A stretch of DNA of 64,000 nt, taken from assembly GCA_004193555.1 (NCBI GenBank), contig RPGP01000001.1, forward strand, positions 794,790-858,789, in the 5' to 3' direction. The position numbers were made by a program, and so were the translations under genes. Origin of the DNA: Desulfobacteraceae bacterium Eth-SRB1 (lineage in GTDB: Bacteria; Desulfobacterota; Desulfobacteria; Desulfobacterales; ETH-SRB1). A model generated the notes under the pieces. That model ran no database searches. It saw only the letters and a list, made by a program, of their open reading frames with translations, and was not told the origin of the DNA. Position 1 is the stretch's first letter; the number at the start of each line of letters is the position of its first letter. Positions 39,504-48,917 of the stretch are shown piece by piece.

Positions 39504-39713
39504 GATAGACAACTCAAATTTTCGAACCATGCAAGTATGTTCGATCAAGGGTGAATTCGGTAATGCCGATCATTTCAATACCTCAATATGCCAAGCCTGT
39601 TTATAGCACATCCAGAGATCGGATAAAATAGCCATTTCTGAATGTTCATAAGTCAGGTTAACCTTACATATTCTGGTCAAATTATGTTTCGTGTAAATAA
39701 ACGTAAATCAACC

Positions 39714-39742
39714 TTGACATTCAGCTAAAAATTTAGTATGTT
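39714..39742 (+). promoter_or_regulatory. Putative sigma-70 promoter of the HTH-ImmA/PIN pair
   Basis: TTGACA at 39714-39719, a 17-bp spacer and TATGTT at 39737-39742 form a good -35/-10 pair. The ATG follows at 39786 with AAGGGGGTTATC as ribosome-binding site. The spacer and leader are very AT-rich. Confidence 0.6.
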
Positions 39743-39785
39743 CATATTTACTATTTTATAAAGCTATAAAAATAAGGGGGTTATC

Positions 39786-40889
39786 ATGGAATGGTTAGGG
39801 GAGAAAATTAAAGATTTGATTAAGGAAAATAATTCTTCAATAGTCAAATTAGCCCAAAAAACAGGTGTTTCCAGGCAGACAGTAAATGACTGGATCAAAG
39901 GTCAGATTCCCAAAGGCAACCATTTAATTAATCTTTGCAGAATTTTCAATGTAAATCCCGATTTCTTCTTTTCCAAAGATTTTGACAGTTCAATATCTGT
40001 TCCCGTCCATCGCACAAGAAAAACAGCTAAAGTTACATTGGCAATGCAAAAAGATGCGCTTGAAATGGCCAGAACATATGAAGTTCTTTTCAGAAATGAT
40101 GCGAATTCAAGCGTTCTTCCTGTTGTAAGAGTTCATCACCGCACTGATGAAGTTGCAAAAAAGATTGCAACAGAGTTGAAAAAAAGAGCCGACATCAGTC
40201 AGGATCTTCCTCCCGATTATGAACAAACATTTTCTCTTTTGGAGCAACTTGGAATTAAGGTTATATTCCGGTATTTCCCTGAAAAGATTAAAGCCTATGC
40301 TTTTTATACAAAGATCCATGGACATAGAATAATATTTGTTAATAACAACACAAATATTATCGATCTGATTTTCCCAATTTTACATGAAGCTGTACACGCA
40401 ATACGTGACGAAATCCAGATAAATGACGGCTTTGATGCAGAAGAAGAAAATTTCTGCGACAAGGTAGCTAATAACATTCAATTCCCCGATGGATATGTTC
40501 ATATGGTATACGATGTTATCAATGAGTTGCCTGCGGGAGTCCAGGTAAACAAGCTTAAGACTTTCGGAAAAAAATATGGGCATGCATTATTCGGAATTGT
40601 TAAACAGATTAAAACTATTGATCCTGATTTTAATCTCAAAATTGGAGGCGCTGATTCAAATTTTAAAAAGGGATTTCACACAATTGGTGATATTCTCTTC
40701 ATGGGTGATGATCCAAGAGATTATGTTGCAAAAATTTTCGCGCTAAGCCCGCTTTTTGCAAATATCATCCTTAACCAGATTGACAGTATTACTATCAGCA
40801 AACTCGGAGAAATGCTTGGGATTGAAAGTGTGCTGGACGTAAAAGCAGTTAAGGATGAATTGATCAGAATGAAAAAGGCGGATTCCTGA
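39786..40889 (+). CDS. HTH + ImmA/IrrE metallopeptidase regulator (probable antitoxin)
   Basis: A 367-residue protein. An XRE-type helix-turn-helix fills residues 1-60 (SIVKLAQKTGVSRQTVNDWI). After a linker comes an M78 (ImmA/IrrE) zinc peptidase domain with LHEAVHAI (His200, Glu201, His204) and the third-ligand region AEEENFCD. In this family the peptidase cleaves a repressor, or the protein acts as the antitoxin/regulator of a paired toxin. The next gene, one base after the stop, encodes a PIN-like nuclease, which supports a toxin-antitoxin or stress-induced module. The HTH may autoregulate the promoter at 39714. Confidence 0.88.
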   Translation: MEWLGEKIKDLIKENNSSIVKLAQKTGVSRQTVNDWIKGQIPKGNHLINLCRIFNVNPDFFFSKDFDSSISVPVHRTRKTAKVTLAMQKDALEMARTYEVLFRNDANSSVLPVVRVHHRTDEVAKKIATELKKRADISQDLPPDYEQTFSLLEQLGIKVIFRYFPEKIKAYAFYTKIHGHRIIFVNNNTNIIDLIFPILHEAVHAIRDEIQINDGFDAEEENFCDKVANNIQFPDGYVHMVYDVINELPAGVQVNKLKTFGKKYGHALFGIVKQIKTIDPDFNLKIGGADSNFKKGFHTIGDILFMGDDPRDYVAKIFALSPLFANIILNQIDSITISKLGEMLGIESVLDVKAVKDELIRMKKADS

Positions 40890-40890
40890 T

Positions 40891-41463
40891 ATGTATATTC
40901 TCTGCGATACTTGCAGTGTCTTGATGCTGATAAGGATAGCCCCGGATATGTTTCGTGATGATCGTTATGGGTGTGTAACCCTTCAGGATGTATTTCAGGA
41001 ATTATTTCGTACTCAGAAATTTAAAACCAGGTATCCTTGGAGAACAAGGTATAAAAGCAAGATAAAAGTATTAGGAAAATCAAAGGTTGAAGCTGGTGAT
41101 TTTAAACTATATTTGGAGGCAATACGGAATATTATCGTGACTGGTAAAATAAATAAAAGAACTAAAAGGTTTTTCAATTTGAGCTATGTTGATCAACAAA
41201 TAGCTGCATGTTCCATTGCTCACGGTTTTAAACTGACAACTGTCGACGATGATCTAAATGATTTTGTAATCCAGGAATTTTCAGGAAAAACGATTTCTCC
41301 ATTGGGGATAGTTAATGGCTGGATTAAAAAAGAACTTATTCAATGGGACGACGACAGTCAATCTATTTTAGATGATTGGGATAAATGCAATGAACATCCT
41401 CAGCCTAAAAAGGAAGTTAAGAGATTTGAAAAAATTACTGGTTTTAAATATTGTGGACCATAA
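40891..41463 (+). CDS. PIN-like (DUF4411-type) nuclease, probable toxin
   Basis: A 190-residue protein with PIN-domain acidic residues: Asp6 in ILCDTCSVLMLIR, Asp101 in SYVDQQIAACSIAHG, and Asp119-121 in LTTVDDDLNDF. PIN domains are Mg-dependent ribonucleases. The one-base spacing from the HTH-ImmA/IrrE gene indicates one transcript, as in ImmA/IrrE-DUF4411 pairs. All expected acidic residues seem present, so the toxin may be active. It stands at the edge of a decayed restriction locus. Confidence 0.8.
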   Translation: MYILCDTCSVLMLIRIAPDMFRDDRYGCVTLQDVFQELFRTQKFKTRYPWRTRYKSKIKVLGKSKVEAGDFKLYLEAIRNIIVTGKINKRTKRFFNLSYVDQQIAACSIAHGFKLTTVDDDLNDFVIQEFSGKTISPLGIVNGWIKKELIQWDDDSQSILDDWDKCNEHPQPKKEVKRFEKITGFKYCGP

Positions 41464-41495
41464 TGACATAAAAAAGGTGGTACGGCCAAGGAAAG

Positions 41496-41612
41496 CTATA
41501 TTTCACCTTTTTTCAGAAAGCTGTAATATCCTTTGTGATTAAAAATCATATGATCCAGAAGTTTGATACCAAGGGTTTCACCTGCGTCTTTCAGCCGTTT
41601 TGTGACATAAGC
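41496..41612 (-). pseudogene. C-terminal scrap of radC
   Basis: The minus-strand frame ends with YVTKRLKDAGETLGIKLLDH, then MIFNHKGYYSFLKKGEI. This is the last 35-40 residues of the RadC/JAB-domain family. The metal-binding HxHPSG region that should precede it is gone; upstream codons belong to the hsdR scrap in another frame. Confidence 0.75.
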
Positions 41613-41664
41613 CAAACTGAAATGAATGTTGAAATGCCACGGAGTTTCTTCCCGTAATGTTCCT

Positions 41665-41915
41665 CTATTCTGCCATCCACTCCCTACAAAGCACCTCAGC
41701 CTGTTCCAGAACCGTCTGCGTAGCCTTTTCCTGCTTGTCAGGCGGATAACCATATTTGCGAAGAATCCGTTTGACGATTACGCGGATCTGGGCGCGAGCG
41801 TTTTCGCGCTTGGTCCAGTCAACCGACACACTTCTTTTGACCGACTTAACCAATTCTTGTGCGATGATTTTCAACACATCGTCTCCCAGCACCATTAGCA
41901 CCCCAAACGGGATAT
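41665..41915 (-). pseudogene. C-terminal scrap of type I restriction subunit hsdR
   Basis: The frame reads [20 protein letters not shown], then [20 protein letters not shown] and [20 protein letters not shown] up to the stop at 41665. This is the characteristic end of HsdR (about 80 of roughly 1000 residues). The motor and nuclease domains are missing. It is fused, out of frame, to the hsdS start on its 5' side. Confidence 0.85.
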
Positions 41916-42010
41916 TGACCATCTTCACGGTAAAAAGAGTTTTTAAGATCTTTACCGTTCTTAAGATTTGATATCTCGCCAAGTGTTGCTTCTTTCCACT
42001 CACTCCCCAT
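41890..42010 (-). pseudogene. N-terminal scrap of type I specificity subunit hsdS
   Basis: From ATG 42010 (overlapping the DUF1016 stop) the frame reads [20 protein letters not shown], then [13 protein letters not shown], the start of an HsdS target-recognition domain. It then runs into hsdR sequence near 41900. About 40 of roughly 400 residues remain. Confidence 0.8.
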
Positions 42011-43115
42011 CACCCACTTCCTTGATTTGCTCTTCAATAAACCGTTGCATCTCTTCCTTTTTCGGGAGTTCGAGCTGGTATTTGGAGACAAAGAGGTGGT
42101 TGTCCATGCCGGCGAGGGCGTATTCTACCAGGGTGTGATCTTTTTGTGTGCAAAGCAGGATGCCCACTGGCGGATTGTCACCGTCGGTTGCCATGTTCTT
42201 TTGGTACCAAGTCACATAGGTATTGAGCTGGCCGATGTTTTCGTGGCTGAAATCTTTCAGTTTCAGTTCCACGAGCACATGGCATTTAAGGATACGATGA
42301 TAGAAAACCAGATCGACAAAGTTGTGTGTATGACCGATAAGGATGCGCTTCTGTCTGGCTTCGAAACAGAATCCGTGACCCAGTTCCAGCAAAAACTCCT
42401 GCAGTTTGTCGAGCAGTTGGTCTTCCAAATCGGATTCGCTCATCACATCTTTGGATTTAAGCCCGAGAAATTCAAAGATATAGGGGTCCCGGACGGCCAG
42501 CTTCGGTTCGCTGGCTTCCGCACCGGACCTGACCAGCTCGGCCAGTTTCTTTTTATTGTTAGACAGACCGGATCGCTCGTAGTAGAGGCTGGCAATTTGC
42601 CGTTTGAGTTCACGCACCGACCAGTTTCCGCGAATACATTCAATTTCGTAGAAAGCGCGTTTGAGCGAATCATCCAAGACGACAAAAAGCTCCAAGTGGC
42701 TGTAAGACAACGTATTAATGAGTTTTTCCGGCGGAACTTTCAATTGTGCTGACACTGTCCGCACTTTTTCTTTGTCACTGACAATCGCGGTGGGCAACAA
42801 GTATTTGGATTGTGCGGACACTGTCCGCACAATCTCCGGAAAGACGCGATAGAATGACAGGTAGTTGTACAATTGCCTACGCCCCGTACTGCTGATGTGA
42901 TGCTTTCTCAATTCTTTTGAAAGCAGAGCCAGCAGTTTCTCCCCATACTTGGCCCTGTCAGCGCCACGAAGCTTGTACTCAGCAATATATAAGCCGATCA
43001 ACCAATTTCGCAGGGTCAGGCTGATGTTTACCGCTCGTCCAGCCTGAGCTGCAAGCTGGTCGTGAACTTGGCGTATTGACTGAACCAACGAGTCAAATGT
43101 CAGTTCACTTTCCAT
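42000..43115 (-). CDS. DUF1016 (YhcG-type) PD-(D/E)XK nuclease domain protein
   Basis: An intact 371-residue protein with an N-terminal DUF1016 domain ([35 protein letters not shown]) and a C-terminal YhcG-type PD-(D/E)XK domain ([20 protein letters not shown] with K following, [26 protein letters not shown]). RTVSAQ is duplicated within the protein (about 97 and 119). Such genes are common accessory parts of type I restriction loci. It overlaps the end of hsdM by 11 bp and the hsdS scrap on the other side. It is the only undamaged reading frame of the locus. Confidence 0.88.
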   Translation of the reverse strand: MESELTFDSLVQSIRQVHDQLAAQAGRAVNISLTLRNWLIGLYIAEYKLRGADRAKYGEKLLALLSKELRKHHISSTGRRQLYNYLSFYRVFPEIVRTVSAQSKYLLPTAIVSDKEKVRTVSAQLKVPPEKLINTLSYSHLELFVVLDDSLKRAFYEIECIRGNWSVRELKRQIASLYYERSGLSNNKKKLAELVRSGAEASEPKLAVRDPYIFEFLGLKSKDVMSESDLEDQLLDKLQEFLLELGHGFCFEARQKRILIGHTHNFVDLVFYHRILKCHVLVELKLKDFSHENIGQLNTYVTWYQKNMATDGDNPPVGILLCTQKDHTLVEYALAGMDNHLFVSKYQLELPKKEEMQRFIEEQIKEVGDGE

Positions 43116-43968
43116 AGCCCAACACCTCCAGATTCTTTCGGATCACAGCTTCCAGTTGATCGGCCTTGTCGAATTGCTGGTAAAGGGTGGCGGAGAGTTC
43201 GGACATCTTTTTTTCAAAGGGGATGCCGTCGTCCTCGACTTCTTCCGCGCCGACATAGCGGCCCGGTGTGAGTACATAAGCGTGTGATTTGATCTCATCC
43301 AGCGTAGCGGACTTCCACCAGCCGGGTTTGTCTTCGTATTTGCCGCCGGTGTTACGCCATTCATGGTAAATGCCTGAAATCAGGTCAAGGTCGTCGTTGG
43401 TGATCTCGCGGTGTACGCGGTCGACAAGTGTGCCCATCCTGCGGCCGTCTATGAAAAGCAACTCGCCTTGGAAATATTCGTAAACACGACCGAGGATGTC
43501 CTTCGAGCGCGAGGCCTCGTCGCCCAGACCGATGTTGCCAATAATATCGATGAGTTCGCCAAGGCGGTGCTTGTCAAGCGCAGGGCGGGAGTAGTCTTTT
43601 GGAAGTACGCCCTTGAGAGTGGGGTTTTTCTTTTCGATTGCAACCATGGCGTCATCAATGAGCTTGCCGATGGTCGGTTGCTTAGCTCCTGCTTGCAACT
43701 TATCCCAGCGCGCCTCCCTCGGCACCCAGAAGATGTTGCCGGCGGAGTACTCGTCGCGGTCTTCGGGATCGGTGTAGTCTGTTTCCTGCCGCGAGGCCAG
43801 TTCGTCATACTTGGCCTGAAACGCATCCGAAATGTATTTGAGGAATATCAGGCCAAGAACGACGTGCTTATATTCCCCGGCGTCCATATGGCCGCGCATC
43901 TTGTCAGCCATCTCCCACAGCTTGTTTTCAAAACCAAGATTGGCTCCATTATTGGTTTGCTGTGTCAT
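43105..43968 (-). pseudogene. hsdM: Type I modification subunit hsdM with catalytic core deleted
   Basis: The 287-codon frame starts well (GAGGAATGTC before ATG 43968). It has the HsdM N-terminal domain (ADKMRGHMDAGEYKHVVLGL) up to SRSKDILGRVYEYF at residue 166, then jumps directly to GELLFIDGRRMGTLVDRVHR and the normal C-terminus. The missing ~215 residues include the SAM-binding site and the NPPF catalytic motif. The deletion keeps the frame, so a protein may be made, but it cannot methylate DNA. Normal HsdM is about 500 residues. Confidence 0.88.
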
Positions 43969-44614
43969 GACATTCCTCTTCTCGCTTCAAAATTTAAAGC
44001 GATTATTATCGTTATTCGCTTCAAAAGCAAATAGTTTTTGGCCGGCATGGCTAACAGACCCACAGGGAATCGTAACGTTTGTATGCACTATGGGACATTT
44101 GCAAATCAGTTATCAGCTTAGCCTATTGATTTGTATCAGTTACAGAATTGCATAAGCAAACGGAAATATATCCGACATACCGTTCCATGTACCCCTAACA
44201 GCAACTTCCCAATTTCACCAGCGGCTTCATTCCTTTCTTATTATCTCAAAACACAAGTTGATAGCGGCTTCCAGCACCGAGATATAATCAAAAGTTGTGT
44301 TTAAGGAATTAGGTGGTGTATCCTTCGGGTAATTGTTACCGGCAATAACCCGATCATTTTGAAACATCAAAAAGGAAGGATACACACACCATGAATAAAG
44401 ATAACGTACTCAAGTTTCGCACCCCTGATTTCTATTAATTTCAAGAAGGTAAGGGTTCAAAATAACATTTTTACAGCGAAATCGTTTGCTTATATTTTGT
44501 AACCAGCAACCTGTGCGGCACACATTACGATCAGGCCTGCCTGTGCGTAACCGCACGCAGACAGGCGCAAAGGAGATATAACATATTGAATTTAACGATG
44601 TATTAAGCATCAAC
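43969..44614. other. Gene-free stretch with a copied fic 3' end and a possible IS end
   Basis: Positions 44237-44278 match 46788-46830, the last codons and stop of the fic gene (shared AAAACACAAGTTGATAGCGG), so this is a partial duplicate. At 44311-44395, GGTGGTGTATCCTTC and GAAGGATACACACACC form an inverted pair. They are followed by ATGAATAAAGATAACGTACT, which encodes MNKDNVLKFRTP and resembles the start of IS256-type transposases before it stops. No complete gene is visible. Confidence 0.5.
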
Positions 44615-46588
44615 TTAGATTAAAGCGGCGACCTTGGCGATCCTGTCTGGTGATCCAAGTACAAAAAGCACATCATTAGCATAAAATGGCATGTTTACGT
44701 CTGGATTGGATAATATTTGTTGGTCGCGGCGTATTGCCAATACCGTGACTCCATATTTCTTTCTCAGCTCAATGTCAGCTAAACTTTTTCCAACTAAAGG
44801 CGATTTTTCAGCAACCCTCAAAGTAATAATTTCGACATCGGGAAGCTGAAGTTTTAAATCAGCAAAAGATGACGACTTTTTGGAAATGCTTCGTAACATC
44901 TCATAACCATCTGATCGAACTTCAGCGACAAGCCTTTCGATTTCATCCCTGGGTATAAGATATTTTGTCAAAACCCGGGTAAAAATTTCCACTGATGTCT
45001 CAAATTCTTCCGGGATGACTTCGTCGGCCCCTAATTCGTAAAGGGGCTTCATCTCTTGGAGATAAGGGGTTCGTACGATCAAACAAACTTTCGGATTAAG
45101 TCTCCGGACTGTTTCGGTAATTCTACGTGTTGCTGTGGGATCGTTAATTCCAGCTACCACAATTTTCGCATCTTTGATGTTTGCGTGGTGAAGTACCGCC
45201 TCCTGGGTCGAATCGCCATAATAAATCGGTTCACCATGTGCTTGTTCGCTCCTTACTGTTTCGGGGTTCATTTCAATGATTGCATAGGGAATACCTGCTA
45301 CCCTGGCGGCCCGTGCTACGTTCCTGCCATTCACTCCGAAACCGATGATAATAAGGTGGTGTTTTTTGTCTGCAACCTTTATCTCTGGAACAGGATAAAA
45401 GCCCGACATTAACCTTTTCGGCAGCGGCAATAGAAGGATAATATCCGCCAGGCGTGGCGCCAGGGTTATAATGAATGGTGTCGCAGCCATGGTAAGCACG
45501 GAAAAAGACAGGAATATCTGGTAAGCATTTCCTGTAAGCAAACCGTGTTCAACACCGGTCTTGGATAGAATGAAAGAAAATTCACCAACCTGACCGAGTG
45601 CAAGGCCGACCAGAATTGAAGTGCGAAAAGGGAATCCTAATAAAACCGTTGCAAAGCAGGCAATTATGGGTTTTATGACCAAAACGCCTAAAGCGATCAG
45701 CGCAATAGTTCCAGGTTGCCGGAAAAGGAAACCCACGTCGAGCAGCATGCCAATGGAAACAAAAAAGAAGCTTGTAAAGACATCCCGAAATGGTAAAATG
45801 TTTCCGAGCGCATGATGACTGTATTCAGATTCGGAAATGATCAACCCTGCCAAAAACGCGCCCAGGGCAAGAGAAAGCCCAGCGCTGAAGGTTACCCATG
45901 CAACTGCGAGGCATATTACAATTATGCTCAGCAGAAAAAGTTCCTGGCTTCGCGTCCGGGTGATTTGATATAATACCTTTGGCACAATCCATTTAGCGCT
46001 GACGATGACCAGCCCGATGATTCCGATTCCTTTGGCCACAATAACGAAGATAGATTCGTCTGAACCCCCTGTTGCTCCGGCCAGTAGAGGCGTAACCAAT
46101 ATCATTGGAACAATAATGATGTCCTGGAAGATCAAGATGCCAAGGGTTGTACGTCCATGGGGGCTATCAACTTCAGCTCTTTCCTGGAGTAGTTTGAGCA
46201 CAATGGCTGTGCTGCTGAGGGCTATGAGAAAACCTATAAAGATCGATTTGCCAATGGGTTGACCCAGTTGCCTCACTATAATAAAAGTAACCAGAAGTGT
46301 TAACAAAACCTGAATCGAGCCCCCTATCAGCACTGGTTTCTTGATTTGAAGCAGTCTTTTAAATGAGAATTCAATTCCGATAGTGAAAAGCAATAACACA
46401 ACACCGACCTCAGCCAGAATTTCAACTTCATGAACTGCCTTTACAAGGCCAAGTCCGTAAGGCCCGGCCAATATCCCGGTAAGAAGGAATCCCACAATCG
46501 CCGGCACGCGAAGTCGATGGCATATAAAGAGGATAGCAATGGACAGCCCAAATATGATGACAATGTCATTTAGCAGCGGTATTTCCAT
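44615..46588 (-). CDS. KefB/KefC-type cation:proton antiporter with TrkA-N and TrkA-C domains
   Basis: A 657-residue membrane protein of the CPA2 family. About 12 TM helices occupy residues 5-385, including the pore motifs VGVVLLLFTIGIEFSF, ALSSTAIVLKLLQER and FFFVSIGMLLDV. A Rossmann RCK domain (about 412-530: HLIIIGFGVNGRNVARAARV, YYGDSTQEAVLHHANI) and a TrkA-C domain (about 575-657) follow. It should regulate K+ or Na+/H+ exchange in response to a nucleotide or metabolite bound at RCK. No KefF/G-like partner is adjacent. The start ATG at 46588 is the natural one. Confidence 0.93.
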   Translation of the reverse strand: MEIPLLNDIVIIFGLSIAILFICHRLRVPAIVGFLLTGILAGPYGLGLVKAVHEVEILAEVGVVLLLFTIGIEFSFKRLLQIKKPVLIGGSIQVLLTLLVTFIIVRQLGQPIGKSIFIGFLIALSSTAIVLKLLQERAEVDSPHGRTTLGILIFQDIIIVPMILVTPLLAGATGGSDESIFVIVAKGIGIIGLVIVSAKWIVPKVLYQITRTRSQELFLLSIIVICLAVAWVTFSAGLSLALGAFLAGLIISESEYSHHALGNILPFRDVFTSFFFVSIGMLLDVGFLFRQPGTIALIALGVLVIKPIIACFATVLLGFPFRTSILVGLALGQVGEFSFILSKTGVEHGLLTGNAYQIFLSFSVLTMAATPFIITLAPRLADIILLLPLPKRLMSGFYPVPEIKVADKKHHLIIIGFGVNGRNVARAARVAGIPYAIIEMNPETVRSEQAHGEPIYYGDSTQEAVLHHANIKDAKIVVAGINDPTATRRITETVRRLNPKVCLIVRTPYLQEMKPLYELGADEVIPEEFETSVEIFTRVLTKYLIPRDEIERLVAEVRSDGYEMLRSISKKSSSFADLKLQLPDVEIITLRVAEKSPLVGKSLADIELRKKYGVTVLAIRRDQQILSNPDVNMPFYANDVLFVLGSPDRIAKVAALI

Positions 46589-46797
46589 ATTCTAATTTAC
46601 CTTCTAATTTTATGTCGAAAAACCTGCTACTTACGGAACTTCTATGGGACGTTCCTCAGTTTATAAATTTATATCATCATCCGGTTTTATGCAGTTGATA
46701 TAATTTGTATTCTGTGTTGCACATAAAACATCAAAGTGGAATTTTATAATATCCCCCTTTTTGCACTACGCAGGTTTTCCATTTCTTGCTTATTATA

Positions 46798-47925
46798 TCA
46801 AAACACAAGTTGATAGCGGCTTCCAGCACCCCGTCCCAGCATCTGGAGTAATTCTTGTTTTGTAAGTGTCTTAAGAGTATATTGTACAGTCCGGCGAGGA
46901 AGGCCTGTCTTTTCTACGATATCACCAACCTTCAGACGTTTTTCCGGGCTGGATCTAAAACAGTTCAAAACAGTCGATGCTGATTCCGAAAGCTTTTGCA
47001 GGTTGTTATACCGCTTACGATAAATCTCAATATCGGCTAAAGAAGATTCCAGAATATTGATGAAAAACCAGGCTAACGGCTCTAATTTGTATTGTGTGTA
47101 GTCTGCTTTAAACCTGCCTTCCGAACATTGGTGAAGGATGGAATAATAAAGTATATGGTTTTGCTCAATGTGGCGATCAATAGCAATGTAGGGCGTAATA
47201 CTCGTCAGATATTTATCGCCGGAGTGAAATAAAGCTAGGATAAAAAGCGCCCGTCCCAATCGCCCATTCCCATCCTGGAACGGGTGGATGGCCAGAAAAC
47301 GAAATATAAATTCTGTGGCAACTAATATGGGCCACGGATAGTCCTGGATTGCGGTATTATACCAGTTGATCAGCTCTGCCATAGCAGTCGCCGTTATAAT
47401 GCCGGGAGGAGAGGGCTCTAATACTACACGTTCCTCTCCGGTTTCGTGATTGATAGAGACAACCCTGTTTGGCGCTGTCTTGTATCCTCCTGCATAACTT
47501 GATGCTTTAGGGTAATACCTGAGCAAATCATGATGAAGTCCGCGAACAGTAACTTCTGATAGAGGGAAAAGTTCATCGGCTTGCAAATAAACAGTTGCCA
47601 GCATTTGTCGGCAACCAACTACCTCTTCAACACTTCGTTCTCTATCCTTTGAAAGCTTGTCCAGAATAAAAGATTTTTTTTCCTCAAAAGCGGTTGCCTT
47701 ACCATGTTCATTCAAAGTGGTATCGATCCATTCGATTTCCTGGTCGGTTAGAACAGCGTTTTCTATTCTGGTTGAAGCCCCGATATTACTGATAAAGGCA
47801 CAACGATGAATATATTTCGTCTCATCAGGAGATAAGGCCTCCAAGTCTTTATATGTTTCAGCTAATAACCCCTGGAGTATTTTCAGCCTGTTTTCTATTT
47901 TTTGGCTTGGGGTAAAAGAGAGCAT
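46798..47925 (-). CDS. Fic/DOC family protein with winged-helix C-terminus
   Basis: Transfers AMP (or another nucleotide group) to proteins. The 375-residue protein has the active-site loop FLAIHPFQDGNGRLGRALFI with catalytic His214 and intact HPFx(D/E)GNGR. An upstream helix SNIGASTRIENAVL resembles the N-terminal inhibitory (S/T)xxxE(G/N) motif of self-regulated Fic proteins. A C-terminal winged helix (VGDIVEKTGLPRRTVQYTLK) suggests DNA binding. Fic-3 (Fic/HTH) proteins of this layout are common and often solitary. Confidence 0.93.
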   Translation of the reverse strand: MLSFTPSQKIENRLKILQGLLAETYKDLEALSPDETKYIHRCAFISNIGASTRIENAVLTDQEIEWIDTTLNEHGKATAFEEKKSFILDKLSKDRERSVEEVVGCRQMLATVYLQADELFPLSEVTVRGLHHDLLRYYPKASSYAGGYKTAPNRVVSINHETGEERVVLEPSPPGIITATAMAELINWYNTAIQDYPWPILVATEFIFRFLAIHPFQDGNGRLGRALFILALFHSGDKYLTSITPYIAIDRHIEQNHILYYSILHQCSEGRFKADYTQYKLEPLAWFFINILESSLADIEIYRKRYNNLQKLSESASTVLNCFRSSPEKRLKVGDIVEKTGLPRRTVQYTLKTLTKQELLQMLGRGAGSRYQLVF

Positions 47926-48097
47926 GCGAATCCTTCGTCTAAATGAGACGTTTGCAAAAAGCTAAACTTGCAGGATTTAGGTTTTAAAGAAACTATACGA
48001 TATTGAACAAGATAGCGCAACATATTTCATTTGTTGGTTGCGCATTGTTGCGTATTCCGAAAAATGAACAGGACGTTTCCCTGTTTTAGGATGATTA

Positions 48098-48260
48098 AAC
48101 CTAAGTTGAGCGATTTTTTGCGAAGATATGTGCTGGGATCTTGATGCATAAGGATTTGCAAAAACCGCAGGCATACCCGTGGATATGTCTAAGATTTTTG
48201 CGAAGCCTTTATGCGCAAGAGATCGGCGCAGATCGAGTAAAAAACCGCTCAATTTAGGTT
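48098..48260. mobile_element. Palindromic miniature element with CCGCAGGCATA core
   Basis: A 163-bp element with arms AACCTAAGTTGAGCGATTTT and the inverted partner AACCGCTCAATTTAGGTT. An inner palindrome (GATCTTGATGCATAAGGATT with GCCTTTATGCGCAAGAGATC) surrounds TTGCAAAAACCGCAGGCATA and TATGTCTAAGATTTTTGCG. The same core occurs in the elements at 29779 and 48918, which have different outer ends. An open frame across it is not a gene. Confidence 0.7.
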
Positions 48261-48325
48261 GAAGCTCTCTTGGTTCCATGAGTTTTAAATTATTTAAAAT
48301 TTGTTGGAATTTCTACTGTGTATAC

Positions 48326-48364
48326 AAAAAAAGGCAGAGCATATAATAGCCCTGCCTTTTTTGC
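48326..48364. terminator. Bidirectional hairpin with A/T tails
   Basis: AAAAAAAGGCAGAGC pairs with GCCCTGCCTTTTTT around CATATAATA. It has a run of A on one side and T on the other, so it could terminate in either direction. It lies far from fic and is followed by a possible structured RNA region. Confidence 0.65.
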
Positions 48365-48414
48365 CTTGATGTTTTTTCAAGATCGCATTCTGTTCGGTTG
48401 AGCCGTCACCCGGC

Positions 48415-48680
48415 CAGGGTGCGAAGTCGTCCGAAGTCGTGTTTTATGTTGGTATGCACCAGCAATATTTGTAATGCATACTGATGGTCGGACTGCATAA
48501 TAGTTCCGCCCATTCTTTAATCTTATTATCGGCAGATTTACATATTAACTGAAGTGAATAAAAAAGGTTTCTAAGGGTACCGTTATTTTTTCCTGCGCTA
48601 ATCTCCTTTTTTATATTGGTTGTAGAATATGCCGGGAAAAAAGATGCACGTACACCCGAGAAACCTTTTATATCTGCCGC
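48415..48680. ncRNA. Candidate structured RNA region between fic and nifJ
   Basis: There are two nested structures. At 48429-48493, GTCCGA pairs with TCGGAC and encloses GTATGCA/TGCATAC. At 48562-48669, AAAAGGTTTCT pairs with AGAAACCTTTT, then GGGTAC with a near match GTACACCC, and ATTTTTTCC with GGAAAAAAG further in, giving a bulged hairpin of about 108 nt. No open frame of note spans it. It may be a small RNA on either strand or another palindromic element. I could not match it to a known RNA family. Confidence 0.35.
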
Positions 48681-48917
48681 CTCATACTTCCTTTTTAAAG
48701 TTTAACCATCTGAGGCTTAATGCCAATGTGGTTTTTTTATATGGTGTTGAAGTTGAGGGCAATCAACAATAAGTAAAAACAAAATTCATACCATAGATAG
48801 CCGCAGGGTATAATAAATTAATTGTTATAAGTTTCAAAGAGATAGCTCAGCATCAACAAATACTGCCAAAATATTATGAAAAAAATTGCCTGCTATGTGT
48901 CAAAAAATTGTCTATTG

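Noticed and set aside
47977-48279. 100-codon minus-strand frame
   Set aside because: It translates a palindromic element (48098-48260) and its flank; no protein family is recognisable.
48562-48669. 6S RNA
   Set aside because: The bulged hairpin shape is suggestive, but it is too short and I see none of the sequence marks I could use to assign it; kept only as a candidate structured RNA.
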